Of a stretch of 64,000 nucleotides of DNA, positions 1 to 7,856 are shown piece after piece. Source of the stretch: Cellulomonas sp. JH27-2 (lineage in GTDB: Bacteria > Actinomycetota > Actinomycetes > Actinomycetales > Cellulomonadaceae); the NCBI RefSeq assembly GCF_014837175.1, contig NZ_JACYFR010000001.1, positions 620,001 through 684,000 on the forward strand, given 5' to 3'. The notes under the pieces were generated by a model. That model was not told where the DNA came from. It did no database searches and worked only from the letters and a program-made list of their open reading frames with translations. Numbering within the stretch: the first letter of the stretch is position 1; each line of letters starts with the position of its first letter. The position numbers were made by a program, and so were the translations under genes.

Positions 1-1032
1 GCGGCGGACGGACTCGTCGACCTGCTCCTGCGTGATCAGACCGTCGGCGACCGCCTGCGGCAGGTGCGCGTACGCGGGCTCGAACATGCACATCTCCATG
101 TCCAGCCCGGCGACCAGCGCCCGCGCGCCCGCGTCCTTCGCGTCCGCGGCGAAGTGCTGGACCTCCAGCGACTTCACGGCGTTGGCGTCGGAGACGACGA
201 ACCCGTCGAAGCCGAGCTCACCGCGCAGCACGTCGCCCAGCAGCCAGCGGTTGCCGGACGCGGGCACGCCGTTGAGGTCCATGTACGCGCTCATGATGTT
301 GGCGGCGCCCGCCTCGATCGCGGCCCGGAACGGCGGGAGGTAGACGTTCCACAGCTCGGAGTCGGAGATCTCCGCGTCCTCGTAGTCACGGCCGCCGCGC
401 GCTGCGCCGTAGCCGGCGAAGTGCTTGGGACCGGCCAGGATGCTCTCCGCGCCCAGGTCACCCTGGAAGCCGCGCACCTGTGCCGCGGCCATCGCCGCGC
501 CCAGCACCGGATCCTCGCCGGCACCCTCGATCATCCGGCCCCAGCGCGGGTCGCGCGCGATGTCGACCATCGGCGCGAACGCCCAGTGCAGACCGGCAGC
601 CCGCGCCTCGCGCGCGGCGACGGCCTGGGCTGCCTCGGCGGCATCGGGCGACCAGCTCGCCGCCATCGCGAGCGGCACGGGGAAGATCGTGCGCAGGCCG
701 TGGATCACGTCGAAGCCGAAGATCAGCGGGATGCCCAGCCGCGTCTCCTCGACCGCGATCCGCTGCAAGCGGTTGGCCAGGTCGGGGTGCTGCACGAACA
801 GCAGGGACGTGGCACCGGCGTTGCGGACCGCCTCCTCCACCATGCCCGGCTGCTGCGCGAACAGCGCGGCCTCGGGCGGCAGGTTCTCGAGGTCGAGCTG
901 CGCGGCGTCGGCACCCCAGAAGTAGAAGTACTGCGTGAGCTGGCCCGCCTTCTCCTCCGGCGTCAGCTGCGCCAGCAGGTCCTCGACCCGCTCGGCGATC
1001 GGACGGGAAGGGTCGCGGTAAACCTGGGACAT
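1..1032 (-). CDS. GH3 family beta-glucosidase, C-terminus cut off by window edge
   Basis: This is the N-terminal 344 residues of a glycoside hydrolase family 3 enzyme, which removes terminal beta-linked sugars from oligosaccharides. BglX-type landmarks appear in order: a DPRWGR...GEDP block, GPKHFAGYGAARGG, and GFVVSDANAV carrying the probable nucleophile Asp. The sequence starts MSQVYRDPSR and has no signal peptide, so it is probably cytoplasmic and acts on imported oligosaccharides. The ATG at 1032 has a GGAGG ribosome site. It follows the APH-like gene by 30 bases and looks like the last gene seen of a TetR-controlled operon. The domain identity is secure; the substrate (glucoside or xyloside) is not. 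Confidence 0.9.
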   Translation of the reverse strand, partial: MSQVYRDPSRPIAERVEDLLAQLTPEEKAGQLTQYFYFWGADAAQLDLENLPPEAALFAQQPGMVEEAVRNAGATSLLFVQHPDLANRLQRIAVEETRLGIPLIFGFDVIHGLRTIFPVPLAMAASWSPDAAEAAQAVAAREARAAGLHWAFAPMVDIARDPRWGRMIEGAGEDPVLGAAMAAAQVRGFQGDLGAESILAGPKHFAGYGAARGGRDYEDAEISDSELWNVYLPPFRAAIEAGAANIMSAYMDLNGVPASGNRWLLGDVLRGELGFDGFVVSDANAVKSLEVQHFAADAKDAGARALVAGLDMEMCMFEPAYAHLPQAVADGLITQEQVDESVRR

Positions 1033-1062
1033 CTGAGTTCCTCCGGTGGTTCGACGTCGGCG

Positions 1063-2049
1063 TCAGCGCTGGGCCAGCAGGTCCATGATGTCGTCCAGCT
1101 GCGGACGGGCCCAGTCGTGCTGGGCGGTGTCGGTGTGCGCGCGGTACACCGTCTCGATCACCATGACGAGCATGAGGTGCAGGCAGTAGAGCCGGCGGCG
1201 GAGCAGCTGGGACTCGGTCAGCTCCGGCCAGCCGTACCCGCGCATGAACGCGGTCGAGTCGCCGAACTGCGGCAGGACGAGCGCGGTGAACCCCGCCTCC
1301 ATCAGCGGGTCGCCGTACAGCGCACGCTCGTGGTCGATGATGCAGGCGATGCGCCCGTCACGGACCATCACGTTCGAGTCCCACAGGTCCCACTCGACGA
1401 ACCGCGGCTCGGTGACCTCGTCGAGCACGTACGCGTGCGTGGCCAGGGTCGCGCGGACGTCGTCGTACGCGTGCCCGATGTCGACGCCGCGCGCCTCGCC
1501 GTCGCGCAGCACGTCCTCCACGATGCCGGTGAACACCACCCGCCACGACGAGTCCCCCGGGCCGGCGAGCGGCCCGAAGCGCTCCCCGACGATCGCGTTG
1601 AGCTCGCGGTTCGCGGCGCCGAGCTGCTCGTTGTACGCGTCGGCCTGCCCCGGGTCCAGCGCGTCCTTGACGATGCCGAAGTTCTCGCCGTCGACGTACG
1701 GCATGAAGAACCAGTCCGCGTCGATCAGGTCGTGGCTGGTGTCGGCGTGGTCAACGCGCGGGACGGGGACACCGGTCTGTGCCTCGATCAGGGCCAGCGA
1801 CGCGAGCTCGATGCGCATCGCGCCGCGCTCGTAGGTCATCACCTCGACGTCTGCCGGCGGAGCGATCTTCAGCACCACGTCCCGCCCGTCCCGCAACGTG
1901 ATCCGGTACGCGACGTTGAACCAGCCGTGCCCCAGCTCCTGCACCCACGGCCCCTCGGGCTCGGTCGGGACCTGGTCGGCGCCGTAGGCACGCGCGACCA
2001 TCGCCTGCAGCGTGGCGCGGGACTGCCGGTTCTTGGTGATGCTCTCCAC
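1063..2049 (-). CDS. APH/ChoK-type phosphotransferase
   Basis: A 328-residue protein of the aminoglycoside/choline kinase-like fold, which transfers phosphate from ATP to a small-molecule hydroxyl. The Brenner-type loop reads WDLWDSN, where the family usually has HxDxxxxN, and the metal site reads IIDHERALYGDP. I chose the GTG at 2049, which has AGGAG about ten bases upstream; a longer frame would run into the TetR gene. It lies between a TetR gene and a GH3 glycosidase in one operon, so a sugar or glycoside substrate is more likely than an antibiotic. That role is inferred from the neighbours. Confidence 0.8.
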   Translation of the reverse strand: MESITKNRQSRATLQAMVARAYGADQVPTEPEGPWVQELGHGWFNVAYRITLRDGRDVVLKIAPPADVEVMTYERGAMRIELASLALIEAQTGVPVPRVDHADTSHDLIDADWFFMPYVDGENFGIVKDALDPGQADAYNEQLGAANRELNAIVGERFGPLAGPGDSSWRVVFTGIVEDVLRDGEARGVDIGHAYDDVRATLATHAYVLDEVTEPRFVEWDLWDSNVMVRDGRIACIIDHERALYGDPLMEAGFTALVLPQFGDSTAFMRGYGWPELTESQLLRRRLYCLHLMLVMVIETVYRAHTDTAQHDWARPQLDDIMDLLAQR

Positions 2050-2095
2050 GTGCGGTGGGCTCCTCGTCTCGGTCCGGCGGCGGTGCCGGGTGGTC

Positions 2096-2683
2096 TCAGT
2101 CTCTCGTCGGCCAGGTGGTGCTCGTGACCACCTCGACCGCGCGGGCCAGGTCACGTGGGTCGCGTGGTTCGGTGTCGAGCGCGGCGTGGATCGTCAGGCC
2201 CTCGACGAGCGCGTCCAGGACACGCGCGGTGGTCGGGTCGAAGTGCCGCTCGAACGCATGCCGCGAGCGCGCCATCCACGCGTGCGTCAGCTCCCGGTAG
2301 GCGGGGTCCCGGGCGGCCAGCGTGTAGAGCTCGTGGGTCAGGACCAGCTCGCGGGGGTCCACGAGCGGGTCGGCCGTGATCATGTCGACGACCGCCTGGC
2401 GGGCCTGCTCGACCGTCGTCGCCCGCGCCATGTACTCCTCGAAGCGGTCGCTGACCCGGCGGGCGAACCGCTCGAACGCCACGCGCAGGAGCTCGTCGAC
2501 GTCGGCGAAGTGGTATGTGATCGAGCCGAGCGGCACGTCCGCGGCCGCCGCGATGCGCCGCGTGGAGGCGCCCGCGACCCCGACCTCGCCGATCACCTGC
2601 AGGCACGCGTCGATGATCCGGTCGCGGCGCTCGGGGTCGTACCGGCGGCGCCGCACAGGCTCGGGATCAGGCTCGGCCACCAC
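2096..2683 (-). CDS. TetR family regulator
   Basis: A 195-residue one-component repressor. The N-terminal helix-turn-helix runs from about residue 18 to 65 (RIIDACLQVIGE, then STRRIAAAADVPLGSITYHF) and is followed by an all-helical ligand domain. It starts at a GTG one base after the acetyltransferase stop, so it is translated with that gene. The near-perfect palindrome at 3278-3316, in the promoter of this operon, is the obvious candidate operator, which would make the operon autoregulated. The ligand is unknown; a sugar or glycoside is suggested by the APH and GH3 genes downstream. Confidence 0.85.
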   Translation of the reverse strand: MVAEPDPEPVRRRRYDPERRDRIIDACLQVIGEVGVAGASTRRIAAAADVPLGSITYHFADVDELLRVAFERFARRVSDRFEEYMARATTVEQARQAVVDMITADPLVDPRELVLTHELYTLAARDPAYRELTHAWMARSRHAFERHFDPTTARVLDALVEGLTIHAALDTEPRDPRDLARAVEVVTSTTWPTRD

Positions 2684-2684
2684 G

Positions 2685-3278
2685 TCAGTCTTCGGTGATC
2701 TCGCGGACCACGCGGGCCGGGTTGCCGACCGCGACGACGTTCGCGGGCAGGTCCTTGGTGACCACCGCGCCCGCGCCGACGACGGTGTTGTCGCCGATGC
2801 TCACGCCGGGGCACACGATCACGCCGCCGCCCAGCCAGACGTTGTCGCCGAGCGTGATGGGCCTGGCGGCCTCGAGCTTGTCGCGGCGCGGCTGCGGGGC
2901 CACCGGGTGCGTGGGCGTCAGGAGCTGCACGTTGGGGCCGATCTGGCAGTCCTCGCCGATCGTGATGGTCGCGACGTCGAGCGCGGTCAGGTTCGAGTTG
3001 ACGAACGTGCGCGCGCCGACGTGGATGTTCTCGCCGTAGTCGACCGCGAGCGGCGGCTTGATGTACGCGCCCTCGCCGAGCGTCCCGAGCAGCGCGACCA
3101 GGTGCTCGCGGGCGTCGGGCTCCCCCGCCGACTCGGCCCGGTGGTACTCGGCAACCAGCCGCATCGCCTCGCGCGCGATGCGCTCGTTGTCCGGGTCGTC
3201 GGCGATGTACAGGTCGCCCGCCAGCATGCGCTCGCGGTTGGTCCGGGGGTCACCGGCGAAATAGTCAGGCGCGCTCAT
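2685..3278 (-). CDS. Maltose/galactoside O-acetyltransferase (left-handed beta-helix)
   Basis: A 197-residue hexapeptide-repeat acetyltransferase of the Maa/LacA type, which acetylates sugars with acetyl-CoA. It has the N-terminal Maa segment (RERMLAGDLYIADDPDNE), then hexapeptide turns (IGEDCQIGPNVQLLTPTHPV, ITLGDNVWLGGGVIVCPGVS, GAGAVVTKDLPANVVAVGNP). The His of the THPV motif is the usual catalytic residue. I chose the ATG at 3278: a TACGAT -10 box lies seven bases upstream and there is no room for a ribosome site, which points to a leaderless mRNA. It is the first gene of an operon that continues into TetR, APH and GH3. Confidence 0.9.
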   Translation of the reverse strand: MSAPDYFAGDPRTNRERMLAGDLYIADDPDNERIAREAMRLVAEYHRAESAGEPDAREHLVALLGTLGEGAYIKPPLAVDYGENIHVGARTFVNSNLTALDVATITIGEDCQIGPNVQLLTPTHPVAPQPRRDKLEAARPITLGDNVWLGGGVIVCPGVSIGDNTVVGAGAVVTKDLPANVVAVGNPARVVREITED

Positions 3279-3316
3279 GTGGTCGATCGTACACATGATG
3301 CGTACGGTCGACCACA
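3278..3316. promoter_or_regulatory. TetR-type operator over divergent promoters
   Basis: Fifteen-base arms, 3278-3292 (ending GTCGATCGTAC) and 3302-3316, are complementary except for one G-T pair and flank a nine-base spacer. On the minus strand the TACGAT -10 of the acetyltransferase lies inside one arm. On the plus strand a TACGGT box at 3303-3308 could serve the VOC gene. The site is placed so that a bound repressor would cover both promoters. Confidence 0.7.
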
Positions 3317-3403
3317 ACGCCCTGGTCGGCTTCCAGTCGGGGGCCGCGAGTAGCGTGGACGACGCATCGAGCGCGGGCCGCGCGCCGACCACCAGGAGGC
3401 CTC

Positions 3404-4075
3404 ATGGACGAGCCGACCGACAGCCCCGCCGTGATCTCACCGGCCACCTTCCACCGCGCGCCGGGCGTCGCGGACTGGCGCGTGACGTCGACCGGGCCGC
3501 AGGCCGTCTTCACGGCCACCTCGCTCGCGGACGCGTCCCGTCTCGTCGCGCCGGTCGTCGCCGCGGCCGAGCGCTCGGGCGTCCTGCCCGACGTCGACCT
3601 GCGCCCCGAGGCCGTCGTCGTCCGCGTGCCGTTCCGCGACCTCGAGGGCATCCCGGCCGCGGCACCCGCTTTCGCCGCCGAGGTGTCCAGGGCGGCCGCC
3701 GAGCTCGGGCTGCCGGCCGACCCCGCCCGGGTGCAGGCGATCAACCTCTACGTCGCGCGGCACTCCGGCATCGACGTGCGCCCGTTCTTCACCGCCGCGC
3801 TCGGCTACGACGAGCTCGGCGAGGGCGATGCCGTCGACCCGCTGCGCCGCGGTCCGCTGCTCGCGTTCAACCCCATCGCCGGTGACGTCCCCGGCCGTGG
3901 ACGCACGCACCTCGACGTCTTCGTCCCGGCGGATCAAGCCCGGTCGCGGGTCGACGCGGCGCTCGCCGCCGGCGGCCGGCTCGTCGACGACTCGCACGCC
4001 CCGGACTGGTGGACGCTCGCGTCACCGGACAACCACGGCATCGACATCGCCGCCTGGATCGACACCACCGACTGA
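3404..4075 (+). CDS. Pterin-dehydratase-like/VOC glyoxalase fusion protein
   Basis: A 223-residue two-domain protein. Residues about 15-100 resemble 4a-hydroxytetrahydrobiopterin dehydratase (WRVTSTGPQAVFTATSLADA, then an Ala-rich helix), but the catalytic His-His pair of that family is missing. Residues about 108-220 form a glyoxalase-like (VOC) half with RTHLDVFVP and DNHGIDIAAW. This fused arrangement is common in Actinobacteria and its reaction is not established. AGGAGG at 3394-3399 sets the ATG. It is divergent from the TetR sugar operon and shares the palindromic region with it, so it may be co-regulated. Confidence 0.7.
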   Translation: MDEPTDSPAVISPATFHRAPGVADWRVTSTGPQAVFTATSLADASRLVAPVVAAAERSGVLPDVDLRPEAVVVRVPFRDLEGIPAAAPAFAAEVSRAAAELGLPADPARVQAINLYVARHSGIDVRPFFTAALGYDELGEGDAVDPLRRGPLLAFNPIAGDVPGRGRTHLDVFVPADQARSRVDAALAAGGRLVDDSHAPDWWTLASPDNHGIDIAAWIDTTD

Positions 4076-4094
4076 GCGGGCGTGGCGCCGCGTC

Positions 4095-4100
4095 TAGCAT
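4095..4100 (+). promoter_or_regulatory. -10 box of leaderless TetR mRNA
   Basis: TAGCAT lies seven bases before the ATG at 4108. That spacing puts the transcription start on the start codon. Confidence 0.55.
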
Positions 4101-4107
4101 GCGAGGC

Positions 4108-4677
4108 ATGACCGCAGCGCCCGACGAAGGCAACCGCGACCGCATCCTGGCCGCCGCGCGTGGCCAGTTCGCGGCGCGCGGGTTCGGTGGGACGACGATG
4201 CGCGCGATCGCCGCCGAGGCGGGAGTCGACGTCGCGCTGCTCGCGCACTACTTCGGCAACAAGGACGGCCTGTTCGCCCAGGCCATCGCGTTCCCCGCGC
4301 CGCCGGCGACGATCCTCGCCGGCGTCTTCGCGGGCCCGCGCGACGAGCAGGCCGAGCAGCTGACGCGGCGCTACCTGGGCCTGTGGGAGGACCCCTCCAC
4401 CGCGCTCCAGATGCAGGTGCTCACCCGCTCGGCGATGGCCGACGAGACGGCTGCGGCCCGACTGCGCGAGATCGTCGGCGGGGCGATGGCGGACGAGCGC
4501 GTCGCCGTGGCCCTCGAGGGTCGCCGCGCCGGGTTCGTGACGGCGATGGCCCACCTGGTCGGAGTCGCGGTCGCGCGGCACCTCGCGCGCGTGCCGATCC
4601 TGTCGACGATGGACTTCGAGGCGGTCGTCGCCCGGACCACGCCCGCGGTGCGGCTCCACCTCGAGACGCCAGACTGA
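4108..4677 (+). CDS. TetR family regulator, probable repressor of the adjacent ABC exporter
   Basis: A 189-residue TetR protein. The helix-turn-helix covers about residues 10-55 (RILAAARGQFAARGFGG, then TMRAIAAEAGVDVALLAHYF). It converges with the ABC exporter operon, with two bases between the stop codons. By analogy with CecR, a TetR protein that controls the E. coli ybhGFSR exporter, it is the likely regulator of that operon and could bind the TTGAGnnCTCAA-like palindromes at 7426-7459. The start at 4108 rests on the TAGCAT box; an in-frame ATG at 4099 overlaps that box and is less likely. Confidence 0.82.
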   Translation: MTAAPDEGNRDRILAAARGQFAARGFGGTTMRAIAAEAGVDVALLAHYFGNKDGLFAQAIAFPAPPATILAGVFAGPRDEQAEQLTRRYLGLWEDPSTALQMQVLTRSAMADETAAARLREIVGGAMADERVAVALEGRRAGFVTAMAHLVGVAVARHLARVPILSTMDFEAVVARTTPAVRLHLETPD

Positions 4678-4679
4678 CG

Positions 4680-5540
4680 TCAGGCGCGCGCGAGCACGAG
4701 CATCCGCTCCTCGATGGTCGCCGCGACCGGCTCGATCGCCCCGTCGATGCCGGCGGCGGCCAGGATCTCGCGCACTCGCGCCGGGTCGGTGTCGGCGACG
4801 CGGACCGCACGCCCGTCCAGGATGACGGGGACGCCGGCCGCGTTGAGCGCCGCGAACGTCGCGGACCAGTCGTCGGTCCGCACCGACAGCGCCCGGGTGT
4901 CGCCGACGACGTCGGCCTCGCTCCCCTGCGCGACGAGCTCACCGTGCGACATGAGCAGCAGCCGGTCGCACTGCTGCGCCTCCTGCATGTAGTGCGTGGT
5001 CACCAGGACGCCGACACCCTCGTCGGACTGCGCCCGGATCGTGTCCCACAGCCGAGCGCGGGCCAGCGCGTCGACGCCCGACGTCGGCTCGTCGAGCAGC
5101 ACCAGCTCCGGGCCGTGGCTCAGCGCGGCGACGAAGGCCGCCTGCCGCTGGGCACCGAGCGGCATGGATCCCACCAGCACCTTCGCGTACGGCAGCAGGT
5201 CGTCGGGCAGCGAGGGAACAGCCGTGCCGTACGTCTCGGCGACGAAGTCCAGGTTCTCGGCCAACGTCAGGTCCCGGTACAGGCCCAGGTTCTGCGGAAC
5301 GTACCCGACGCGGCGGCGCCGCTCCCGGTTGGGCGGCCCGCCGAGCATCGTCACGGCACCGTCCGAGACCGGCAGCAACCCGAGCAGCATCCGCATCAGG
5401 GTCGTCTTGCCGGCGCCGTTGGCGCCCAGCAGCCCGACGACCTCGCCGTGGCCGACCTCGATCGACACGTCGCTGACGGCCGTGAAGTGCCCGAACCGGC
5501 GCGTCACGGCGTCGGCGCGCAGGGCGACGTCGCCGCTCAC
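4680..5540 (-). CDS. ABC transporter ATPase, YbhF second-domain type
   Basis: A 286-residue ABC ATPase. It has Walker A GANGAGKTT, Q-loop YVPQNLGLY, Walker B LVLLDEPTSGVD and the switch His in VTTHYMQEA. The signature is MPLGAQRQ in place of LSGGQ, which matches the LPLG-type signature of the C-terminal ATPase half of YbhF/RbbA exporters. The GTG start at 5540 overlaps the upstream ATPase stop by four bases (GTGA), so the two proteins are translationally coupled and presumably form the ATPase heterodimer of one exporter. Residues beyond about 215 form a small C-terminal extension. Confidence 0.88.
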   Translation of the reverse strand: MSGDVALRADAVTRRFGHFTAVSDVSIEVGHGEVVGLLGANGAGKTTLMRMLLGLLPVSDGAVTMLGGPPNRERRRRVGYVPQNLGLYRDLTLAENLDFVAETYGTAVPSLPDDLLPYAKVLVGSMPLGAQRQAAFVAALSHGPELVLLDEPTSGVDALARARLWDTIRAQSDEGVGVLVTTHYMQEAQQCDRLLLMSHGELVAQGSEADVVGDTRALSVRTDDWSATFAALNAAGVPVILDGRAVRVADTDPARVREILAAAGIDGAIEPVAATIEERMLVLARA

Positions 5541-6382
5541 GCCGACACCCCCGCGAGCCGGCGAACCAGGGACAACGCGATCACGATGTCCTCGAGGTCG
5601 GGGGCGACGACCTCCCGGTCGGCCGGCGCGTCGTCGTCGGGCCAGTACTCGTGCCGGTCGTGGCCCCGCCGCCACGACCACTCCTCACGCACGGGGGTCG
5701 GCGCGCTGGTCACGGTCCCGGAGAAGGTTGCGCGGACCTCGTCGTACGAGCCCTGCACCAGCACCTCGCCGCCGTCCAGCACCACCAGGTGCCCCGCCCG
5801 CTCGGCCTCGTCGAGGTAGGTCGTCGACATGATCACCGCGGCACCCGACGCGGCCTCCTGCGCGATGAGCCGCCACAGGTCGATGCGGCTGACCGGATCA
5901 ACGCCCGTGCTGGGCTCGTCGAGCACGACGAGGCGCGGGCGGTGGACGATCGCCATGAGGAAGCCGAGCTTGCGGCGCATCCCGCCGGACAGCTGGGAGG
6001 CGAGCCGGTCCTTCGCCGCGGTGAGGTCCGCGGCCGCGAGGAGCTCGGTGCGTCGCTCGTCGCGCGCCGCACCCGTCAGCCCGTACGCACCCGCGGCGAA
6101 GTCCAGGTTCTGCGCGACGGTCAACGCCGCCCAGCTCCCGGACGAGGCCGGCAGGAACCCCAGCTCGGCCTTCGCCGGCGCGCTCACGTTCCCCGCGTCC
6201 GGGCTCACCTCGCGCACGAGCGTCCGCAGCAGCGTCGTCTTGCCTGCGCCGTCGCCGCCGACCACCGCCACGACCGTCCCGGCCGGGACCTCGACCGTGA
6301 CGGCCCGCAGCGCGGTCGTGTCCCCGAACGTCACGCTCACGTCCTCGACGCCGAACGGCATGCCCGCGCCGTGCGCTGTCAT
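5537..6382 (-). CDS. ABC transporter ATPase, YbhF first-domain type
   Basis: A 281-residue ABC ATPase. It has Walker A GGDGAGKTT, a canonical signature LSGGMRRKLGF and Walker B LVVLDEPSTGVDP. The signature and the spacing after it match the N-terminal half of the fused YbhF protein. The ATG at 6382 overlaps the permease stop (ATGA) and the stop overlaps the next ATPase (GTGA). The C-terminus has a Trp/His/Asp-rich tail (SWRRGHDRHEYWPDDD) not typical of the core domain. It probably pairs with the next gene product to energise the permease. Confidence 0.88.
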   Translation of the reverse strand: MTAHGAGMPFGVEDVSVTFGDTTALRAVTVEVPAGTVVAVVGGDGAGKTTLLRTLVREVSPDAGNVSAPAKAELGFLPASSGSWAALTVAQNLDFAAGAYGLTGAARDERRTELLAAADLTAAKDRLASQLSGGMRRKLGFLMAIVHRPRLVVLDEPSTGVDPVSRIDLWRLIAQEAASGAAVIMSTTYLDEAERAGHLVVLDGGEVLVQGSYDEVRATFSGTVTSAPTPVREEWSWRRGHDRHEYWPDDDAPADREVVAPDLEDIVIALSLVRRLAGVSA

Positions 6383-7404
6383 GCCCGCGCCTTGCGCTCT
6401 GGCGCGAGGTCCCGACGGAACCGCAGCGTGGCCGCCGTGAAGATGACGACGGCCATCACGGTGAGCACGACGAACGACGGCCACAACGAATCGATGCCCG
6501 CGCCGCGCAGCATCACGCCCTGCGAGATCTTCGTGAAGTACGTCAGCGGCAGGATGTAGCCGATCCACCGAACCCCGGCGGCCATCGCGTCGAGCGGGAA
6601 GATCATGCCGGACAGCAGGATCTGCGGGAGCAGGACGAAGAACGCGCTCTGGATCGCCTGGCCGGCGGTCTGCGAGATGGTCGAGATGAACACGCCGATG
6701 CCGAGCACGGCGAACAGGAAGATCGCGGCCCCCAGGGCGAAGACGAGCACGTTGCCGTTGAACGGCACGTCGAACAGCAGCATGCCGAGCACGGTCACGA
6801 CGGCCATGTCGATCGCGGCGAGCAGGAAGTAGGGCGCGATCTTGCCCAGGATCACGGTGCCCGGTTTGATGGGCATCACCGCGAGCTGCTCGAGCGTGCC
6901 CGCCTCGCGCTCCCGCACCAGGCCGATGCTGGTGACGATCGTGCCGATGAACGTGAGGATCAGGCCGATGATCGCGGGCACCATCACCCACGCCGTCGTG
7001 AGGTCAGGGTTGTAGAGGACCTCGGGTTCGATCTTCCCGGCGGTCGCGTTGACCGCGCCGAGGATGGACTGAGCGGCGAACAGGTTCGAGCCGTCGATCA
7101 GCGCGGTCGGCGTCCCTCCACCCGTCGTGACGACCGCGACGTCGACCTCGTCGTCGCGCAGCAGGTCGCGCGCGTCGGCCTCGGTCGCGTCCGCGTCGAC
7201 GGTCTCGACCTCGAAGAAGTCCGGAAGTGACGCCGCGACCTGCGCCGCCTGCGGCCCGACGACCGCCGCGGAGACGTGGTCGACGTAGAAGTTGGCGGCG
7301 TACCCGAAGATGACCAGCAGGATCAGCGGCAGCCCGACGAGCAGACCCAACGTGCGCCGGTCCCGCAGCAGCTCGCGGAACTCCTTGACGATCATCGCCC
7401 TCAT
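6379..7404 (-). CDS. ABC-2 type permease, YbhS/YbhR-like
   Basis: A 341-residue membrane subunit of a multidrug-type exporter. One N-terminal transmembrane helix follows the RELLRDRRTLGLLVGLPL element. A periplasmic-type domain of about 140 residues comes next, then five more helices from about residue 150. VREREAGTLEQLAVMPIKP is the typical cytoplasmic coupling segment of ABC-2 permeases. I chose the ATG at 7404 because TAGCGT lies seven bases upstream; the GTG at 7413 lies inside that promoter. It is the first gene of a three-gene operon. E. coli systems of this type have two permeases and a membrane fusion protein; only one permease is present here. Confidence 0.88.
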   Translation of the reverse strand: MRAMIVKEFRELLRDRRTLGLLVGLPLILLVIFGYAANFYVDHVSAAVVGPQAAQVAASLPDFFEVETVDADATEADARDLLRDDEVDVAVVTTGGGTPTALIDGSNLFAAQSILGAVNATAGKIEPEVLYNPDLTTAWVMVPAIIGLILTFIGTIVTSIGLVREREAGTLEQLAVMPIKPGTVILGKIAPYFLLAAIDMAVVTVLGMLLFDVPFNGNVLVFALGAAIFLFAVLGIGVFISTISQTAGQAIQSAFFVLLPQILLSGMIFPLDAMAAGVRWIGYILPLTYFTKISQGVMLRGAGIDSLWPSFVVLTVMAVVIFTAATLRFRRDLAPERKARA

Positions 7405-7411
7405 GCTCGGC

Positions 7412-7459
7412 ACGCTAAGCCCACCGAGCGCTCAGGTCAACAGTTGTTGAGCACTCAAC
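7412..7459. promoter_or_regulatory. ABC exporter promoter with two palindromes
   Basis: ACGCTA at 7412-7417 reads TAGCGT on the minus strand, seven bases before the permease ATG. Upstream lie GAGCGCTC (7426-7433) and GTTGAGCACTCAAC (7446-7459, fully palindromic apart from its CA centre). They share a GAGCnCTC core and suit a TetR repressor. The second palindrome covers the stop codon of the cupin gene. Confidence 0.6.
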
Positions 7460-7856
7460 TGCCTGCGTACTCGTCGTCGGACACGTGGTCGAGCCACACG
7501 GTCGACCCCGCCGGGTCGTCGGCGTTCTCGGACATCGCCAGGTGGGTCATGAAGTCGTCAGGCGTAGCGCCGTGCCAGTGCTCCTCGCCGGGCGGGCAGT
7601 AGACCGTCTGGCCGGGCAGCACACGCACGACGTCCTGCCCGCGCGACTGCACGAGCGCGACGCCGGACAGCACGTGCAGCGTCTGGCCACGGGCGTGCCG
7701 GTGCCAGGCGGTGTGGGCGCCGGGCGCGAAGCGCACCAGTCCGACGACCATGCGCTGGTCGCCCTCCTGCGGCGTGGTCAGCATGTCCACCCAGACGTCG
7801 CCCGTGAAGCGCTCGGGCGGGTTCTTGACGGTGGGCTGCTTGTCGATGATCCGCAT
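7455..7856 (-). CDS. Cupin domain protein
   Basis: A 133-residue single-domain cupin. The metal-binding motifs are GAHTAWHRHARGQTLHVLSG and the second-half PGEEHWHGA, which supply three His and a Glu-type set. It is often annotated as a quercetin-dioxygenase-like or carboxymuconolactone-linked cupin. Its ATG shares one base with the XRE regulator stop (TGATG), so the two are co-translated. It may bind or turn over the metabolite that the divergent redox cluster handles; no substrate can be read from the sequence. Confidence 0.85.
   Translation of the reverse strand: MRIIDKQPTVKNPPERFTGDVWVDMLTTPQEGDQRMVVGLVRFAPGAHTAWHRHARGQTLHVLSGVALVQSRGQDVVRVLPGQTVYCPPGEEHWHGATPDDFMTHLAMSENADDPAGSTVWLDHVSDDEYAGS

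Noticed and set aside
1063-2154. Longer start (2154) for the APH-like gene
   Set aside because: It would overlap the TetR gene by almost 60 bases, and its first 35 residues look like out-of-frame sequence. The GTG at 2049 has a ribosome site.
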